A DNA stretch of 64,000 nt, from assembly GCF_013167215.1 (NCBI RefSeq), contig NZ_JABJWY010000006.1:1-64000 (forward strand), written 5' to 3'. Below the pieces are notes generated by a model. That model was not told the DNA's origin. It worked only from the letters and a program-made list of their open reading frames with translations, and did no database searches. This stretch comes from Sphingobacterium prati (GTDB lineage: Bacteria > Bacteroidota > Bacteroidia > Sphingobacteriales > Sphingobacteriaceae). The translations under genes and the position numbers were made by a program. Every line of letters starts with the position of its first letter. Within the stretch, counting starts at the first letter, position 1. Shown piece by piece: positions 28,141 to 37,703 of this stretch.

Positions 28141-29139
28141 ATGAAACAATATAATTTTAGTGCTGGCAGATATGTTATGCTTGTGTTGATCAGCAGCCTA
28201 ACATTCGCCTGTAAAAAGGAGGAAAGTGCTGTTGGCTTCGACAATAACAGCGTCAATCTTGTCGTCGCTGATAATTTTAATTTATCGGCATTCAATGCAG
28301 CATTGCGTGTAAGCAATATGGATAAGGAACTGAAAACAGGAAAGGGACCTTATACCTTACTTGCACCGTCAGATGATGCTTTCGCCAAAGCAGGATACGC
28401 CAGTGTCGTGGAAATATTAGCTGAGCGTGCATCGATCATTGCGGATATCGCCAATTATCATTTGTTGGATGGGAAATATGAATTGGATAAACTACCCTTT
28501 TTATTTAATCAGGAGCTGAAGACACGAAAAGGTAAAGTTTATGCCACACATTGGGTCAAAGGCGCAGATACGGTGCTCACGCTAAATGGTGCCCGTATAT
28601 TGACCCAGAATTTGCCGGCTTCCAATGGATTGGTACAGGTGCTTGATCGTGTAATGACGCCTTATGTACATGATAAGATTGTGGACGCGATCAATGCAGA
28701 TGCAAGCATCAGCATATTTGCCCGAGCTGTCAAAAGATCTGCTGTGCTATCCGATACAGCCAATCAGGGACCTTATACTGTATTCGCACCGATGAATGCG
28801 GCGATGGCGAAACTGGGATTCGCTTCTGTACAAGAGGTCGATAACGCAGATCTGGCTGAGTTGAAACAGCTAGTCAACTATCATATCGTCCGTGATCGCC
28901 GCTTTGTATACGATTACATTTTAAGTACAGGTAACACAAACCTATCTAAGCAAACGATGTTGGATGGAAATAGCATTCAAATTAGATTGATTCCCAATGT
29001 AAATTCCCCTGGATCATTTACAGGTATAGCCCTTCGTGGCCTGGGGAATACCAGTGATGTTCTGCTGCATAGACAGGATATATTAACCGGTGATGGAGTA
29101 CTGCATATTGTCGATCAAGGCTTGCAGATTACACAATAA
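28141..29139 (+). CDS. Fasciclin-domain surface lipoprotein (third of three)
   Basis: 332 residues, the most typical of the three. Lipobox FAC near residue 23 is followed by KKEE, matching the lysine-acid type of surface-export signal. FAS1 domain one about 40-180 (GPYTLLAPSDDAFAKAG ... GLVQVLDRVM), FAS1 domain two about 185-330 (GPYTVFAPMNAAMAKLG ... GVLHIVDQGL). Likely works at the cell surface with the two preceding proteins and the Oar-like receptor 37 bases downstream. Confidence 0.9.
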   Translation: MKQYNFSAGRYVMLVLISSLTFACKKEESAVGFDNNSVNLVVADNFNLSAFNAALRVSNMDKELKTGKGPYTLLAPSDDAFAKAGYASVVEILAERASIIADIANYHLLDGKYELDKLPFLFNQELKTRKGKVYATHWVKGADTVLTLNGARILTQNLPASNGLVQVLDRVMTPYVHDKIVDAINADASISIFARAVKRSAVLSDTANQGPYTVFAPMNAAMAKLGFASVQEVDNADLAELKQLVNYHIVRDRRFVYDYILSTGNTNLSKQTMLDGNSIQIRLIPNVNSPGSFTGIALRGLGNTSDVLLHRQDILTGDGVLHIVDQGLQITQ

Positions 29140-29176
29140 TAAAAAAGTTTTATCTCACGATTTAGGAAAACAAGAA

Positions 29177-32100
29177 ATGAATAGATATCAATATGGCAAT
29201 ATATGCATAGGAAGATCAATTAAGATTGCCTATCCGCTATTGTCACTCAGAATAATTTTCCTCTTTTTACTTCTTTTGCAAGGCGTTGTTTCTTTGGCAC
29301 AGGAAACCTCAGGTGCGCTCGTCGGTAAGGTGCAAAATAGTGCCGGACGCGCTGTCGAGAAAGCAACAGTCACTGTCGTGCACACACCCACCGGCACGCG
29401 TTATGTACAGTCCACAGATAAAGATGGGCATTTTACATTGAACAATATTCGTATTGGCGGTCCATATACAGTGAATGTGAGCAGTATAGGTCTTCAGGCT
29501 GATCATAGAGCGGATATCTTTGTACGCCTGGGAGAAGCTTTGCAAATTGACTTTATCCTGGAGCAGCGGACAGAAACTCTCGGTGAGGTTGTCATAACGG
29601 GGCGAAAGCGGGAAACTAGGGCCGGTACAGTGGGAACAGGGAGTCATATTAGCAGTGAACAGGTACGGAATATGCCGACAGTGAATCGTTCGATTACGGA
29701 TGTGACTAGACTGACACCACAGGGAAGCCGGGATAATAGCTTTGGCGGAACCAACTTCAGGTACAATAATGTGACGGTGGATGGAGCTGTCAATAATGAT
29801 GCAATAGGTTTTAGCCCCTCTCTAGGCGGACAGACGGGTACTTCTGGAATGGCAGGAAGCAGCACGCGGACCAATCCGATATCCATCGATGCCATCCAGG
29901 ATATGCAAGTGTATCTAGCGCCTTACGATGTTAAAATAGGAAATTTCACGGGTGGATCTGTCAATGCCGTAACACGGAGCGGAACGAATCAGGTCGAGGG
30001 TTCGGTGTACGCTTATGGACGTAATGCCGCGTTAACAGGGAAAGATCGTGTGGGAACGCTTGGGAAAATGAATAAAGATTTTTATGATTATCAAACGGGA
30101 TTTCGAATTGGGTTTCCGTTGATAAAAGATAAATTATTCTTCTTCAGCAATGAAGAGTTTACACGACGGCAAGATCCTACACAACTGCGTGTAGGAACGG
30201 TTGAAACGGCCCATATTCTGGATCACGCTGATGTCGAGGCGATAAAAACGGCGGCTCAGTCGCGTTACGGAGATATTTTTAATATTGGAACAGCTGATAA
30301 TTATACCAACTGGTCACGTTCAACTAAATTTTTTAACCGCTTGGACTGGAATATCAATGCCCTGCACCAGCTAGCCGTCCGTAACAATACGATCTTCAGC
30401 AAAGCGACACATATGGACAGGGATCAACAAGATTTTCGTTTCAGTGGGATGGCATTTCAGCAGGAAAATAACCAAACGAGTACAGTCGCGGAATTAAAAA
30501 GTAGATTTAGTAACAATCTTTCCTCCAATGTTGTATTGGGATATACGCAGGTAAATGACCGCCGTGATCCGCTGAGTGATCCTTCTTTGCCTCAGGTGCA
30601 GATTCAGGGACGTACACCGGGAACAACAATCTATCTCGGAACTGATCGTGAAGCCAGTATTTTTAATATGCGACAAGGGACATGGGAGATTACAGCAAAC
30701 CTGAACTGGACGAAAGGTAGACACAAGTTTTTGTTTGGTACACATAATGAACTTTATCGTATTCGGTATGGTTTTGTCAACAGTTGGAATGGTCGTGTGG
30801 ATTATAACAGTATTGCCGATTTTGTTGCCAATGTACCTTATCGTGTTAGAGGGAGCTATAATTATACAGACAATACACGATCCTATATTTTGGATCATCC
30901 CGCAGCCGATTTCTCAGTCAATATGTATAGTCTCTATCTTCAGGATGAAATCCGTGTAAATGATCATTTACAAATTATCCCTGGGCTTAGAGCAGATTTC
31001 GCTAGCCTACCAGATATGCCAACGCTAAGCGATAAAGTGAAGGATATGTGGGCTGATCCCGGTTTCGGAACAAGCTATACATATACCCCCGCCAATAGGC
31101 TCAAAAATGAATTTTTAAATAAAATCCAGCTTTCTCCCCGCATTGGGTTTCGATGGGAAGCAACGGACAACCGGCAGTTGGTCATAAGAGGAGGGGCCGG
31201 ATTATTTACGGGACGTATACCATTCGCCTGGCTCGCCTATGCTTATTACAATACGGGCGACAGTTATGGTGCGTTTGATCAAAAAGCAGATCAACAACCT
31301 TTTGCTCCCGGCTCTGATCCCATTAAACCTAGTTCGAATGGGATAGGTGACTTTATTGGACAAAACGGTGCCATAATCAATGATCCAAGCACGGGTAAGA
31401 CACAGGTAGACTTGGTTGACAATAATTTTGTACTGCCGCAAGTTCTACGGTCAAGTTTAGGGATAGACTATCAGGCGGAAGGTTGGAAATTCACACTGGA
31501 AGGTATTTATACAAAAAATATAAAAGATGTATTGTTTCAGCAGCTAAATAATAAAGATAATCCATTTTGGTATGGATATGATGTAGGCAAGCAGCAACCT
31601 GTTTACAGTGGTACCGTAGATAATCGTTTTTCAAATGTTTATCTGTTGAGCAATACCAGCCAGGGCTATCGGTATAGCATCACAGGGACGATCGGTAAAA
31701 GGATCAAAGAAAAGTTGAATGCGTCTTTGAGCTATACTTATGGTCAGTCCAAAGATTTGAGCAATGGGGTCCGTAATTCTATGGAGAGTAATTGGCAGCT
31801 CAATCAATCGTTAATTCCGAACAATCCGAAATTGGCCTATAGCAACTTCGATATACGTCATCGTATCGTTTCAAGCATAAATTATGAACAAGTATGGCGC
31901 AGTGCCGGAAGGACAAGTTTTACCTTATATTTTAGTGCTCAATCGGGTAGCCCATTCACCTATGGTATTGTCAACAATAGTATTCAGGGACTGCCGCAGC
32001 AGGTCAGCTTGGTATACATACCAAGAGCAACAGAAGCAATCCATTATTTCAAGGATATCGCCAGTGGGATGTCTGCCCAACAGCAGGCGGAAGCTTTTAA

Positions 32101-32488
32101 CCGATTTATTGACGGCAACGAATACTTAAGTTCCCGTAGAGGAGACTTCACAGAACGAAATATGGGACGAACACCATGGAATCTGCAGGCTGACTTACGT
32201 ATTGCGCATGATCTCTTTGTTCAGAAGTCAAAAAAACAATTTATTACCTTTTCAATGGACATCATGAATTTAACTAACCTGATTTATAGAAAATGGGGTG
32301 TTCAATACTTTTCGCCCAATACATTTAATTCGACGAGCAGTGTAGGATTAACACCGACGTTGTTTCCTCCAGGCCAAAATGCGGATAGCTGGCCTGTATT
32401 TACGTTCAGCGATCCGGGCCAGCCTTATAGCATAGATTATTTTAACTCGAGGGCACAGATACAGTGTGGCATTCGCTATACTTTCTAA
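29177..32488 (+). CDS. Oar-like TonB-dependent receptor
   Basis: 1103 residues from ATG 29177; the frame opens earlier at 29090 inside the preceding gene. Signal peptide about 20-45 after an extended N-terminus, carboxypeptidase-regulatory-like domain about 47-130 (GKVQNSAGRAVEKATVTVVH), plug about 135-260, then a large barrel ending in RYTF. The architecture (regulatory domain, plug with TNPISIDAIQDMQVYLAPYDV, Oar-type barrel) matches the Oar family known for adhesion or protein export in Myxococcus and for protein uptake in Bacteroidota. It has no STN domain, so sigma signalling would come from the receptor at 19071. Confidence 0.9.
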   Translation: MNRYQYGNICIGRSIKIAYPLLSLRIIFLFLLLLQGVVSLAQETSGALVGKVQNSAGRAVEKATVTVVHTPTGTRYVQSTDKDGHFTLNNIRIGGPYTVNVSSIGLQADHRADIFVRLGEALQIDFILEQRTETLGEVVITGRKRETRAGTVGTGSHISSEQVRNMPTVNRSITDVTRLTPQGSRDNSFGGTNFRYNNVTVDGAVNNDAIGFSPSLGGQTGTSGMAGSSTRTNPISIDAIQDMQVYLAPYDVKIGNFTGGSVNAVTRSGTNQVEGSVYAYGRNAALTGKDRVGTLGKMNKDFYDYQTGFRIGFPLIKDKLFFFSNEEFTRRQDPTQLRVGTVETAHILDHADVEAIKTAAQSRYGDIFNIGTADNYTNWSRSTKFFNRLDWNINALHQLAVRNNTIFSKATHMDRDQQDFRFSGMAFQQENNQTSTVAELKSRFSNNLSSNVVLGYTQVNDRRDPLSDPSLPQVQIQGRTPGTTIYLGTDREASIFNMRQGTWEITANLNWTKGRHKFLFGTHNELYRIRYGFVNSWNGRVDYNSIADFVANVPYRVRGSYNYTDNTRSYILDHPAADFSVNMYSLYLQDEIRVNDHLQIIPGLRADFASLPDMPTLSDKVKDMWADPGFGTSYTYTPANRLKNEFLNKIQLSPRIGFRWEATDNRQLVIRGGAGLFTGRIPFAWLAYAYYNTGDSYGAFDQKADQQPFAPGSDPIKPSSNGIGDFIGQNGAIINDPSTGKTQVDLVDNNFVLPQVLRSSLGIDYQAEGWKFTLEGIYTKNIKDVLFQQLNNKDNPFWYGYDVGKQQPVYSGTVDNRFSNVYLLSNTSQGYRYSITGTIGKRIKEKLNASLSYTYGQSKDLSNGVRNSMESNWQLNQSLIPNNPKLAYSNFDIRHRIVSSINYEQVWRSAGRTSFTLYFSAQSGSPFTYGIVNNSIQGLPQQVSLVYIPRATEAIHYFKDIASGMSAQQQAEAFNRFIDGNEYLSSRRGDFTERNMGRTPWNLQADLRIAHDLFVQKSKKQFITFSMDIMNLTNLIYRKWGVQYFSPNTFNSTSSVGLTPTLFPPGQNADSWPVFTFSDPGQPYSIDYFNSRAQIQCGIRYTF

Positions 32489-32577
32489 TTAAAAAGACGC
32501 CAAGACAACAGTTTAAATTGTAACAATGATTCGAGTGGAAGCTCAAAAAAATAAGGTGTAGAAAAGAATTTAAGCTC

Positions 32578-34734
32578 ATGAAAAATATAATAAAACTAAC
32601 AATGATATGCATAGCAATGGCGATTGCATTCATCAGCTGTAATAAAAAAGAGGAATTGATAACTAAAGATGTAGCGAAAGTGAACAGCTATTATCCTAAT
32701 TCAGGAAAGGCAGGCACCTTGGTTACCATTGAAGGAGAGGGATTCGGTACTTCAATAACTGAATTTACCGCCACAATTGCAGGAAATCCGGCAGACGTAA
32801 TCAGTGCGACTCCTAAAGCGGTTGTATTACGTGTGCCGAAAGGCGATAAAAGTGGAACAGTTGTCTTGAAATATGGTAACAATAGCTTTGATGTGGGCAC
32901 GTATACTTATCAGGACCTGTCTATAGCAAAAGTTTTTCCGACGAATGGTACCCTCGGTACCCAATTACGGATTGACGGTGAGGGATTTGGCAGCACTGAA
33001 ACTCCAGCGGAGGTTTACGTTAATGGCAAGAAAGCATTGGTAGTAAGCGTGACCGATAAGGTGATCATTGCTGAAGTTCCCGAAGATGCTGGATATGGTG
33101 CTGTGGAAGTACGTGTAGACGGGAAAAAGTCTCAGGGACAGAATTTTACCTATCAGGTTATTCGCAGCATTAAACCAGCCACTGGTGGAGAGGGAACAAA
33201 GGTTACGTTGACAGGAGAAGGCTTCGAGAAGCTGAATTCGGGCAATGTGGTAGATTTTAATGGTAAAATTGCTACCGTCCTGGAATCCAGCCCTGAGAAA
33301 ATTGTCGTTGTTGCACCAGCAGGAGTGGGTACGGGACTCTTGTCCGTCAATATCAATGAACAGAAGATCTCCGGCCCGGTGTTTACAGTGGTTGGCAAGC
33401 CAGTCATTGAAGCGGTTTCACCGTTAAGTGGTCCAAAGGGAGCCGAAATGACGATTAGTGGACTATTATTTAGTAAGATATTGGACGAAAATCAGGTATT
33501 CATCAATGGAAAGCAGGTCGCTATTTCTTCAATTAGCGAAAATCAGATTAAGCTGACCATTCCAGGGGGGACCGGATCGGGCAAGGTAAAGGTTGTTGTC
33601 AATGATCAATCGGTCGAAGGCCCACAGTTCAAAGATCAGACATTGGGGATACGTTCAATGAGTCCGGACAATGGTCTGGCCGGGACGAGTGTTACAATCC
33701 TGGGAACTGGTTTTAGTACCAATCTGGCAGAAAATCTCGTTTATTTTAACGGAGTTTTGACGCGAGTAAGCAGTGCTAGTGAGAATCAATTAGTATTGGA
33801 AGCCCCACAAGGAGTAACAACAGGTCAGGTGAAAGTTGTCGTTGGCAGCCAAGACGCCCTGGCACCGCGACCATTCCGTAGGGCAGGAATAATGACCTTG
33901 GCAGGTGGCCCAGGAATGACCACTTTTGGCAATAACATGGCTGGAATGGCAATTGATCAACAAGGCTATATCTACGTCACAGATCCAGAGAATAAACAAG
34001 TGAAGAAGGTATCGCCTACAGGGAATGTTTCCATCCTGCAGGTCGATGGCGCCAACGCAATTTTTGATTATCCGTCAGGAATAGCAATTGACCAACAAAA
34101 TAATATCTACGTCAGCGATCAACGGGCAAATCAGATCTTTAAAATTACACCTTCAGGTAAACGTACAGTACACGCAAGCGGATTTTCGCCAATAGCCATG
34201 TGTATTGACTTATCAGGAAATTTGTATGTCTCGGTTGCTGGATTTGGATTGGGGGTCAACAAAGTCAATAACACTGGAAGTTATACAAGGGTAACGGGAC
34301 CATCCTGGGTGTTGGGCAAACCCTTTGTGGATAACCAGGGCTACCTGTATTATTCCGATCAGAATACAAGCAGCAACAATGGGATTGAAATAGTGAAACC
34401 AGGTGATAACCGCGGGGTAATATTTGTTGGAAATCCGGATGCTGGATACGGAGATGGCATAGGAACTGCCGCAAGGTTTAATGGTATCGGTGGAATTAGC
34501 TCTGGCCCGAATAACCGATTAATCGTCGCTGATAACAATAATTATGCTATCCGTGAAGTCAATATGACAACCAAAGAGGTAACAACCCTGATAAAAACAA
34601 GCTATGGCTATGCGGATGGTACTTTGGCAACAGCTAAATTTACGTCGGTAAAAGATGTTGTAGTGGACAGAGAGGGCAATGTCTACCTTATGGATGTAGC
34701 GAACAAAGCGATTCGAAAATTGTTCCTGAAATAA
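32578..34734 (+). CDS. Lipoprotein with five IPT/TIG domains and NHL repeats
   Basis: 718 residues. Lipobox ISC (Cys at 21) then NKKEE, a surface-export-type signal. Five consecutive IPT/TIG immunoglobulin-like domains of about 80 residues each (about 35-435), every one opening with a P..G..G..V.I.G.GF pattern, followed by about 280 residues of NHL beta-propeller repeats (GIAIDQQNNIYVSDQRANQIFKITPSG). TIG stacks are used as spacers in surface glycan-binding proteins, and the propeller would be the outermost binding platform. Last gene of the locus; a strong terminator follows. Confidence 0.9.
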   Translation: MKNIIKLTMICIAMAIAFISCNKKEELITKDVAKVNSYYPNSGKAGTLVTIEGEGFGTSITEFTATIAGNPADVISATPKAVVLRVPKGDKSGTVVLKYGNNSFDVGTYTYQDLSIAKVFPTNGTLGTQLRIDGEGFGSTETPAEVYVNGKKALVVSVTDKVIIAEVPEDAGYGAVEVRVDGKKSQGQNFTYQVIRSIKPATGGEGTKVTLTGEGFEKLNSGNVVDFNGKIATVLESSPEKIVVVAPAGVGTGLLSVNINEQKISGPVFTVVGKPVIEAVSPLSGPKGAEMTISGLLFSKILDENQVFINGKQVAISSISENQIKLTIPGGTGSGKVKVVVNDQSVEGPQFKDQTLGIRSMSPDNGLAGTSVTILGTGFSTNLAENLVYFNGVLTRVSSASENQLVLEAPQGVTTGQVKVVVGSQDALAPRPFRRAGIMTLAGGPGMTTFGNNMAGMAIDQQGYIYVTDPENKQVKKVSPTGNVSILQVDGANAIFDYPSGIAIDQQNNIYVSDQRANQIFKITPSGKRTVHASGFSPIAMCIDLSGNLYVSVAGFGLGVNKVNNTGSYTRVTGPSWVLGKPFVDNQGYLYYSDQNTSSNNGIEIVKPGDNRGVIFVGNPDAGYGDGIGTAARFNGIGGISSGPNNRLIVADNNNYAIREVNMTTKEVTTLIKTSYGYADGTLATAKFTSVKDVVVDREGNVYLMDVANKAIRKLFLK

Positions 34735-34745
34735 GATTTTTCTCT

Positions 34746-34826
34746 ATCCCCGATGCGTTACGATTGTTCTCAAAAAGCAGGGTTCTTTTTGAAGACGATC
34801 TAAAATAAGCATCGGGGATTTTTTTG
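34746..34826 (+). terminator. Two-tier terminator closing the fasciclin/TonB locus
   Basis: ATCCCCGATGC (34746-34756) pairs perfectly with GCATCGGGGAT (34809-34819) and is followed by a T-run. Between them CAAAAAG (34771-34777) pairs with CTTTTTG (34785-34791). Confidence 0.85.
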
Positions 34827-34938
34827 TTAAGTATTGTTACTGCAGATGTAACTATTATCTAAGCCATAATTTTCAATAGTATACATCTATCTGCTAGTTT
34901 AGTAGCGAGACATATGCTTCGTATTGATGAAATGCGCA

Positions 34939-35700
34939 TTAAAGGTTCATACCACCGGATACTTCAATGCGTTGTCCATTGATCCATCGGGCATCTTCTG
35001 TACACAAGAAGGCAACAACTCCACCGATATCGTCGGGTAAACCGGCACGACCTAAGGCTGTTACACTGGCAATATGTGCATTGGTTTCTTTATTATCGCG
35101 CACATGTCCGCCACCAAAATCTGTTTCAATAGCTCCGGGGGCGACGACATTCGCCGCAATACCACGAGATCCTAGTTCTTTGGCAAGATATCTTGTCAAA
35201 ACTTCGATGGCTCCTTTCATCGAACCATAAGCCGAAGAACCGGGAAAAGCAAAACGGGCAAGGCCTGAGGAGATATTGATAATACGTCCGCCATCATTTA
35301 TAAAGGGAAGCGCTTTTTGGGTTAGGAAAAAGACTCCTTTATAATGAATATTGTATACCGCATCAAATTGTTCCTCCGTGGTCTCCATAAAAGGGGCATA
35401 TAATGCCGTCCCTGCATTATTGATCAGGAAATCAAAATTTGATTGACCTGTTTGATTTTTGAGATGATCGGTTATTTGTGCTATAAACTGATCAAAGGAT
35501 TTTGTATCACCTGCATTGAATTGAAATGCAGCCGCATGTTGTCCCAAAGCCTGAATCATAGAGACGACATGATCTGCTTCTACTTTATTGCTATGGTAAG
35601 TCAGTATGACATCGATGCCTTTTTTAGCAAGATTAATTGCCATGTTTCTTCCCAAACCCCGGCTTCCACCAGTTACTAAAGCGATTTTATTTTTTGCCAT
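34939..35700 (-). CDS. SDR-family NAD(P)-dependent oxidoreductase
   Basis: 253-residue classical short-chain dehydrogenase. Cofactor motif TGGSRGLG at 10-17, NNAG near 92-95, catalytic Ser in INISSG, and Tyr-x3-Lys in SAYGSMKGA. Ends with WINGQRIEVSGGMNL, usual for the FabG-like branch. The basic Arg in TGGSRG favours NADP. An AraC regulator lies 93 bases upstream on the same strand and probably controls it. Substrate unknown. Confidence 0.93.
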   Translation of the reverse strand: MAKNKIALVTGGSRGLGRNMAINLAKKGIDVILTYHSNKVEADHVVSMIQALGQHAAAFQFNAGDTKSFDQFIAQITDHLKNQTGQSNFDFLINNAGTALYAPFMETTEEQFDAVYNIHYKGVFFLTQKALPFINDGGRIINISSGLARFAFPGSSAYGSMKGAIEVLTRYLAKELGSRGIAANVVAPGAIETDFGGGHVRDNKETNAHIASVTALGRAGLPDDIGGVVAFLCTEDARWINGQRIEVSGGMNL

Positions 35701-35793
35701 TTTTATTTTTTTTTAAAATTTTATAAGACAAATTTCGTTTGAAAGGCATCTGTTGAGTTTGTGAAAAGCAAATGAATATTTGCGAAATTCAAA

Positions 35794-36708
35794 CTATATC
35801 GGTTGAGAACGAAAATTGTTTGGTGAAAGATTGGTCTGCTTTTTAAAGAAATTAGAAAAATGGGCGATTTCTTCAAAACCGAGTGAATACGCAATCTCGG
35901 AAATATTCCAGTCTGTTTGTTTAAGGAGAATTTTTGCCTCCTGCGTAATTCTGGCGCTAATTACATGCGTGGTTGTTTTTCCCGTATTGTCTTTTAGGAT
36001 TTTATTCAGATGGTTAACGTGAACCGCGAGACGTTCAGCAAAATCAGTTGCTGTTCGGAGCTGTAACCGTTGCATTGGTGATTCTACAGGGAACTGTCTT
36101 TCCAATAATTCGATGAAAAGTGAAGTAATTCTACTGGAGGCATTATGCGTGGGGTTACTGATGCTTTTCGGTTGTAATTTTTGCCCATAATGAATAATTT
36201 CAAGTACATAATTTCGCAAAAGATCATATTTAAATACATAATCGGAAGACAATTCATTATTCATTTTTTTGAAAATGTGTTCAATTTCAAGGCGCTGTTC
36301 GGGAGTGATTTGGAAAACAGGAAGCCCGCCGGGCTGAAAGATTGGCAGATCATCTAATATGACGCCACTTTTATTTCTTGCTAAAAAATCATCTGTAAAA
36401 ACGCAAAAATAGCCTTGTTGATTTTCGTCTCTAGGTATCCAATGGTAGGGTACTTTCGGTGTCGCAAAGACCAACGCGGACTCCTCTATTTCGATTACCT
36501 TATCAGCATATTCGGCTGTGTTCTTTCCTGTTATAAGACTGATTTTGTAATAGGTTCGTTTGTTATAAGGCATAACGGGTTTCTCTTTCAACTTTGCCGC
36601 AAGCTCCACATAACTAAACACATTAAAATGCCCAATCTCACGCGCGATTTCCTTCGGTATACTCGCGTTTATCTCATTGTAAAACTGTTCAATTGAAGTT
36701 GTTTTCAT
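35794..36708 (-). CDS. AraC-family transcription regulator
   Basis: 304 residues from ATG 36708 (frame opens eight codons earlier). N-terminal effector domain about 25-170 with cupin-like strands; C-terminal double helix-turn-helix about 205-300 (TDWNISEIAYSLGFEEIAHFSNFFKKQTNLSPNNFR). Co-directional with the SDR gene downstream and divergent from ohr, so its promoter shares the 186-base gap with the ohr promoter. Confidence 0.9.
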   Translation of the reverse strand: MKTTSIEQFYNEINASIPKEIAREIGHFNVFSYVELAAKLKEKPVMPYNKRTYYKISLITGKNTAEYADKVIEIEESALVFATPKVPYHWIPRDENQQGYFCVFTDDFLARNKSGVILDDLPIFQPGGLPVFQITPEQRLEIEHIFKKMNNELSSDYVFKYDLLRNYVLEIIHYGQKLQPKSISNPTHNASSRITSLFIELLERQFPVESPMQRLQLRTATDFAERLAVHVNHLNKILKDNTGKTTTHVISARITQEAKILLKQTDWNISEIAYSLGFEEIAHFSNFFKKQTNLSPNNFRSQPI

Positions 36709-36829
36709 AACAATTACATTTGCAAGAATCAAATTTAGCTTTTTTTATTGAATCACTTACAGGTTTCCTGATCTACTCATTTGGACAATGCAGACAATTT
36801 TCATTTAAATGTCATTAGTCCAATTATAT

Positions 36830-36866
36830 TTTGCACAATATAATTTTTCAATCTACATTTGTGTAG
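36830..36866 (+). promoter_or_regulatory. ohr promoter with overlapping OhrR-like operator
   Basis: TTTG (36830-36833), 20 bases, TACATTTG (36854-36861) match the Bacteroidota promoter consensus. The -7 element lies inside a perfect palindrome, CTACA-TTTG-TGTAG (36853-36866). OhrR operators in other phyla are TACA/TGTA-type dyads, so a repressor bound here would block the promoter. The ohrR gene is 1.5 kb downstream. Confidence 0.65.
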
Positions 36867-36893
36867 TAGAAACAAAAACAAAACAAAATAAAT

Positions 36894-37319
36894 ATGAAAA
36901 CGTTATATACAATCGGCGCTACAGCCACAGGAGGAAGAAATGGTCAGGTAAAAAGTGAAAATGCTGTATTGGACTTGGCGGTGCGTATGCCGAAGGGACT
37001 TGGTGGAGCAAATGATGATTATGCAAACCCAGAAATGCTTTTTGCGGCTGGTTATGCTGCTTGCTTTGATAGTGCCCTGAATTTGGTGATTAGACAAGAA
37101 AAGATAAAAACAGGTGAAACAACCGTTACCGCCCAGGTGAGTATAGGTCAATTAGAAAATGGTGGTTTTGGACTGGCCGCGGAGTTGCATGCCAATATCC
37201 CTGCGGTTAGTTTGGATGTAGCACAACAACTGATTGAAAAAGCACATCAGGTATGTCCGTATTCCAATGCGACCAGAGGTAATATCGATGTGAAATTAAC
37301 CGTGTCAAATAACGAATAA
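36894..37319 (+). CDS. ohr: Organic hydroperoxide resistance protein Ohr
   Basis: 141-residue thiol peroxidase that reduces organic and lipid hydroperoxides in the cytoplasm. The two catalytic cysteines are in place: Cys57 in GYAACFDSAL and Cys121 in VCPYSNATRGN; the conserved Arg31 in VRMPKGLGG and Glu47 in NPEMLFAAG are also present. Length and both motifs mark Ohr rather than OsmC. First gene of a cluster with DUF1304, a nitroreductase and ohrR. Confidence 0.96.
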   Translation: MKTLYTIGATATGGRNGQVKSENAVLDLAVRMPKGLGGANDDYANPEMLFAAGYAACFDSALNLVIRQEKIKTGETTVTAQVSIGQLENGGFGLAAELHANIPAVSLDVAQQLIEKAHQVCPYSNATRGNIDVKLTVSNNE

Positions 37320-37322
37320 TAT

Positions 37323-37691
37323 ATGAATCATATTGCCACAGTGCTTACTGTACTTGTATTAATAGAACATATTTACATTGTGTGGATGGAAATGTTCGCA
37401 TGGGAAACTGCTGGAAGGCGTAGTTTCGGTAAAGCGCTACCAGCCGAGCTCTTTAAACCTACAAAAGGGCTTGCTGCCAATCAGGGCCTATATAATGGCT
37501 TTTTGGTCGCCGGTTTGGCTTGGTCATTTTTTATCAATGATCCGATCTGGAGTGACAATGTTCGCCTATTCTTTCTAGGCTGTGTTCTTGTTGCGGGTAT
37601 ATTCGGAGGCATCACTGCAAGTAACAAAATATTCTTTGTACAGGGAGTTCCAGCGTTGTTGGCGATATTATTCGTTCTTTTTTCAAAATAA
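37323..37691 (+). CDS. DUF1304 membrane protein
   Basis: 122-residue integral membrane protein with about four helices, beginning three bases after ohr. The IEHIYIVWMEMFAW segment and the A.NQGLYNGFLAAGL-like stretch (here ANQGLYNGFLVAGL) are typical of DUF1304. The family has no established function but often sits beside ohr or other stress genes, as it does here. Confidence 0.9.
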   Translation: MNHIATVLTVLVLIEHIYIVWMEMFAWETAGRRSFGKALPAELFKPTKGLAANQGLYNGFLVAGLAWSFFINDPIWSDNVRLFFLGCVLVAGIFGGITASNKIFFVQGVPALLAILFVLFSK

Positions 37692-37703
37692 ATAATTAAC
37701 TAA

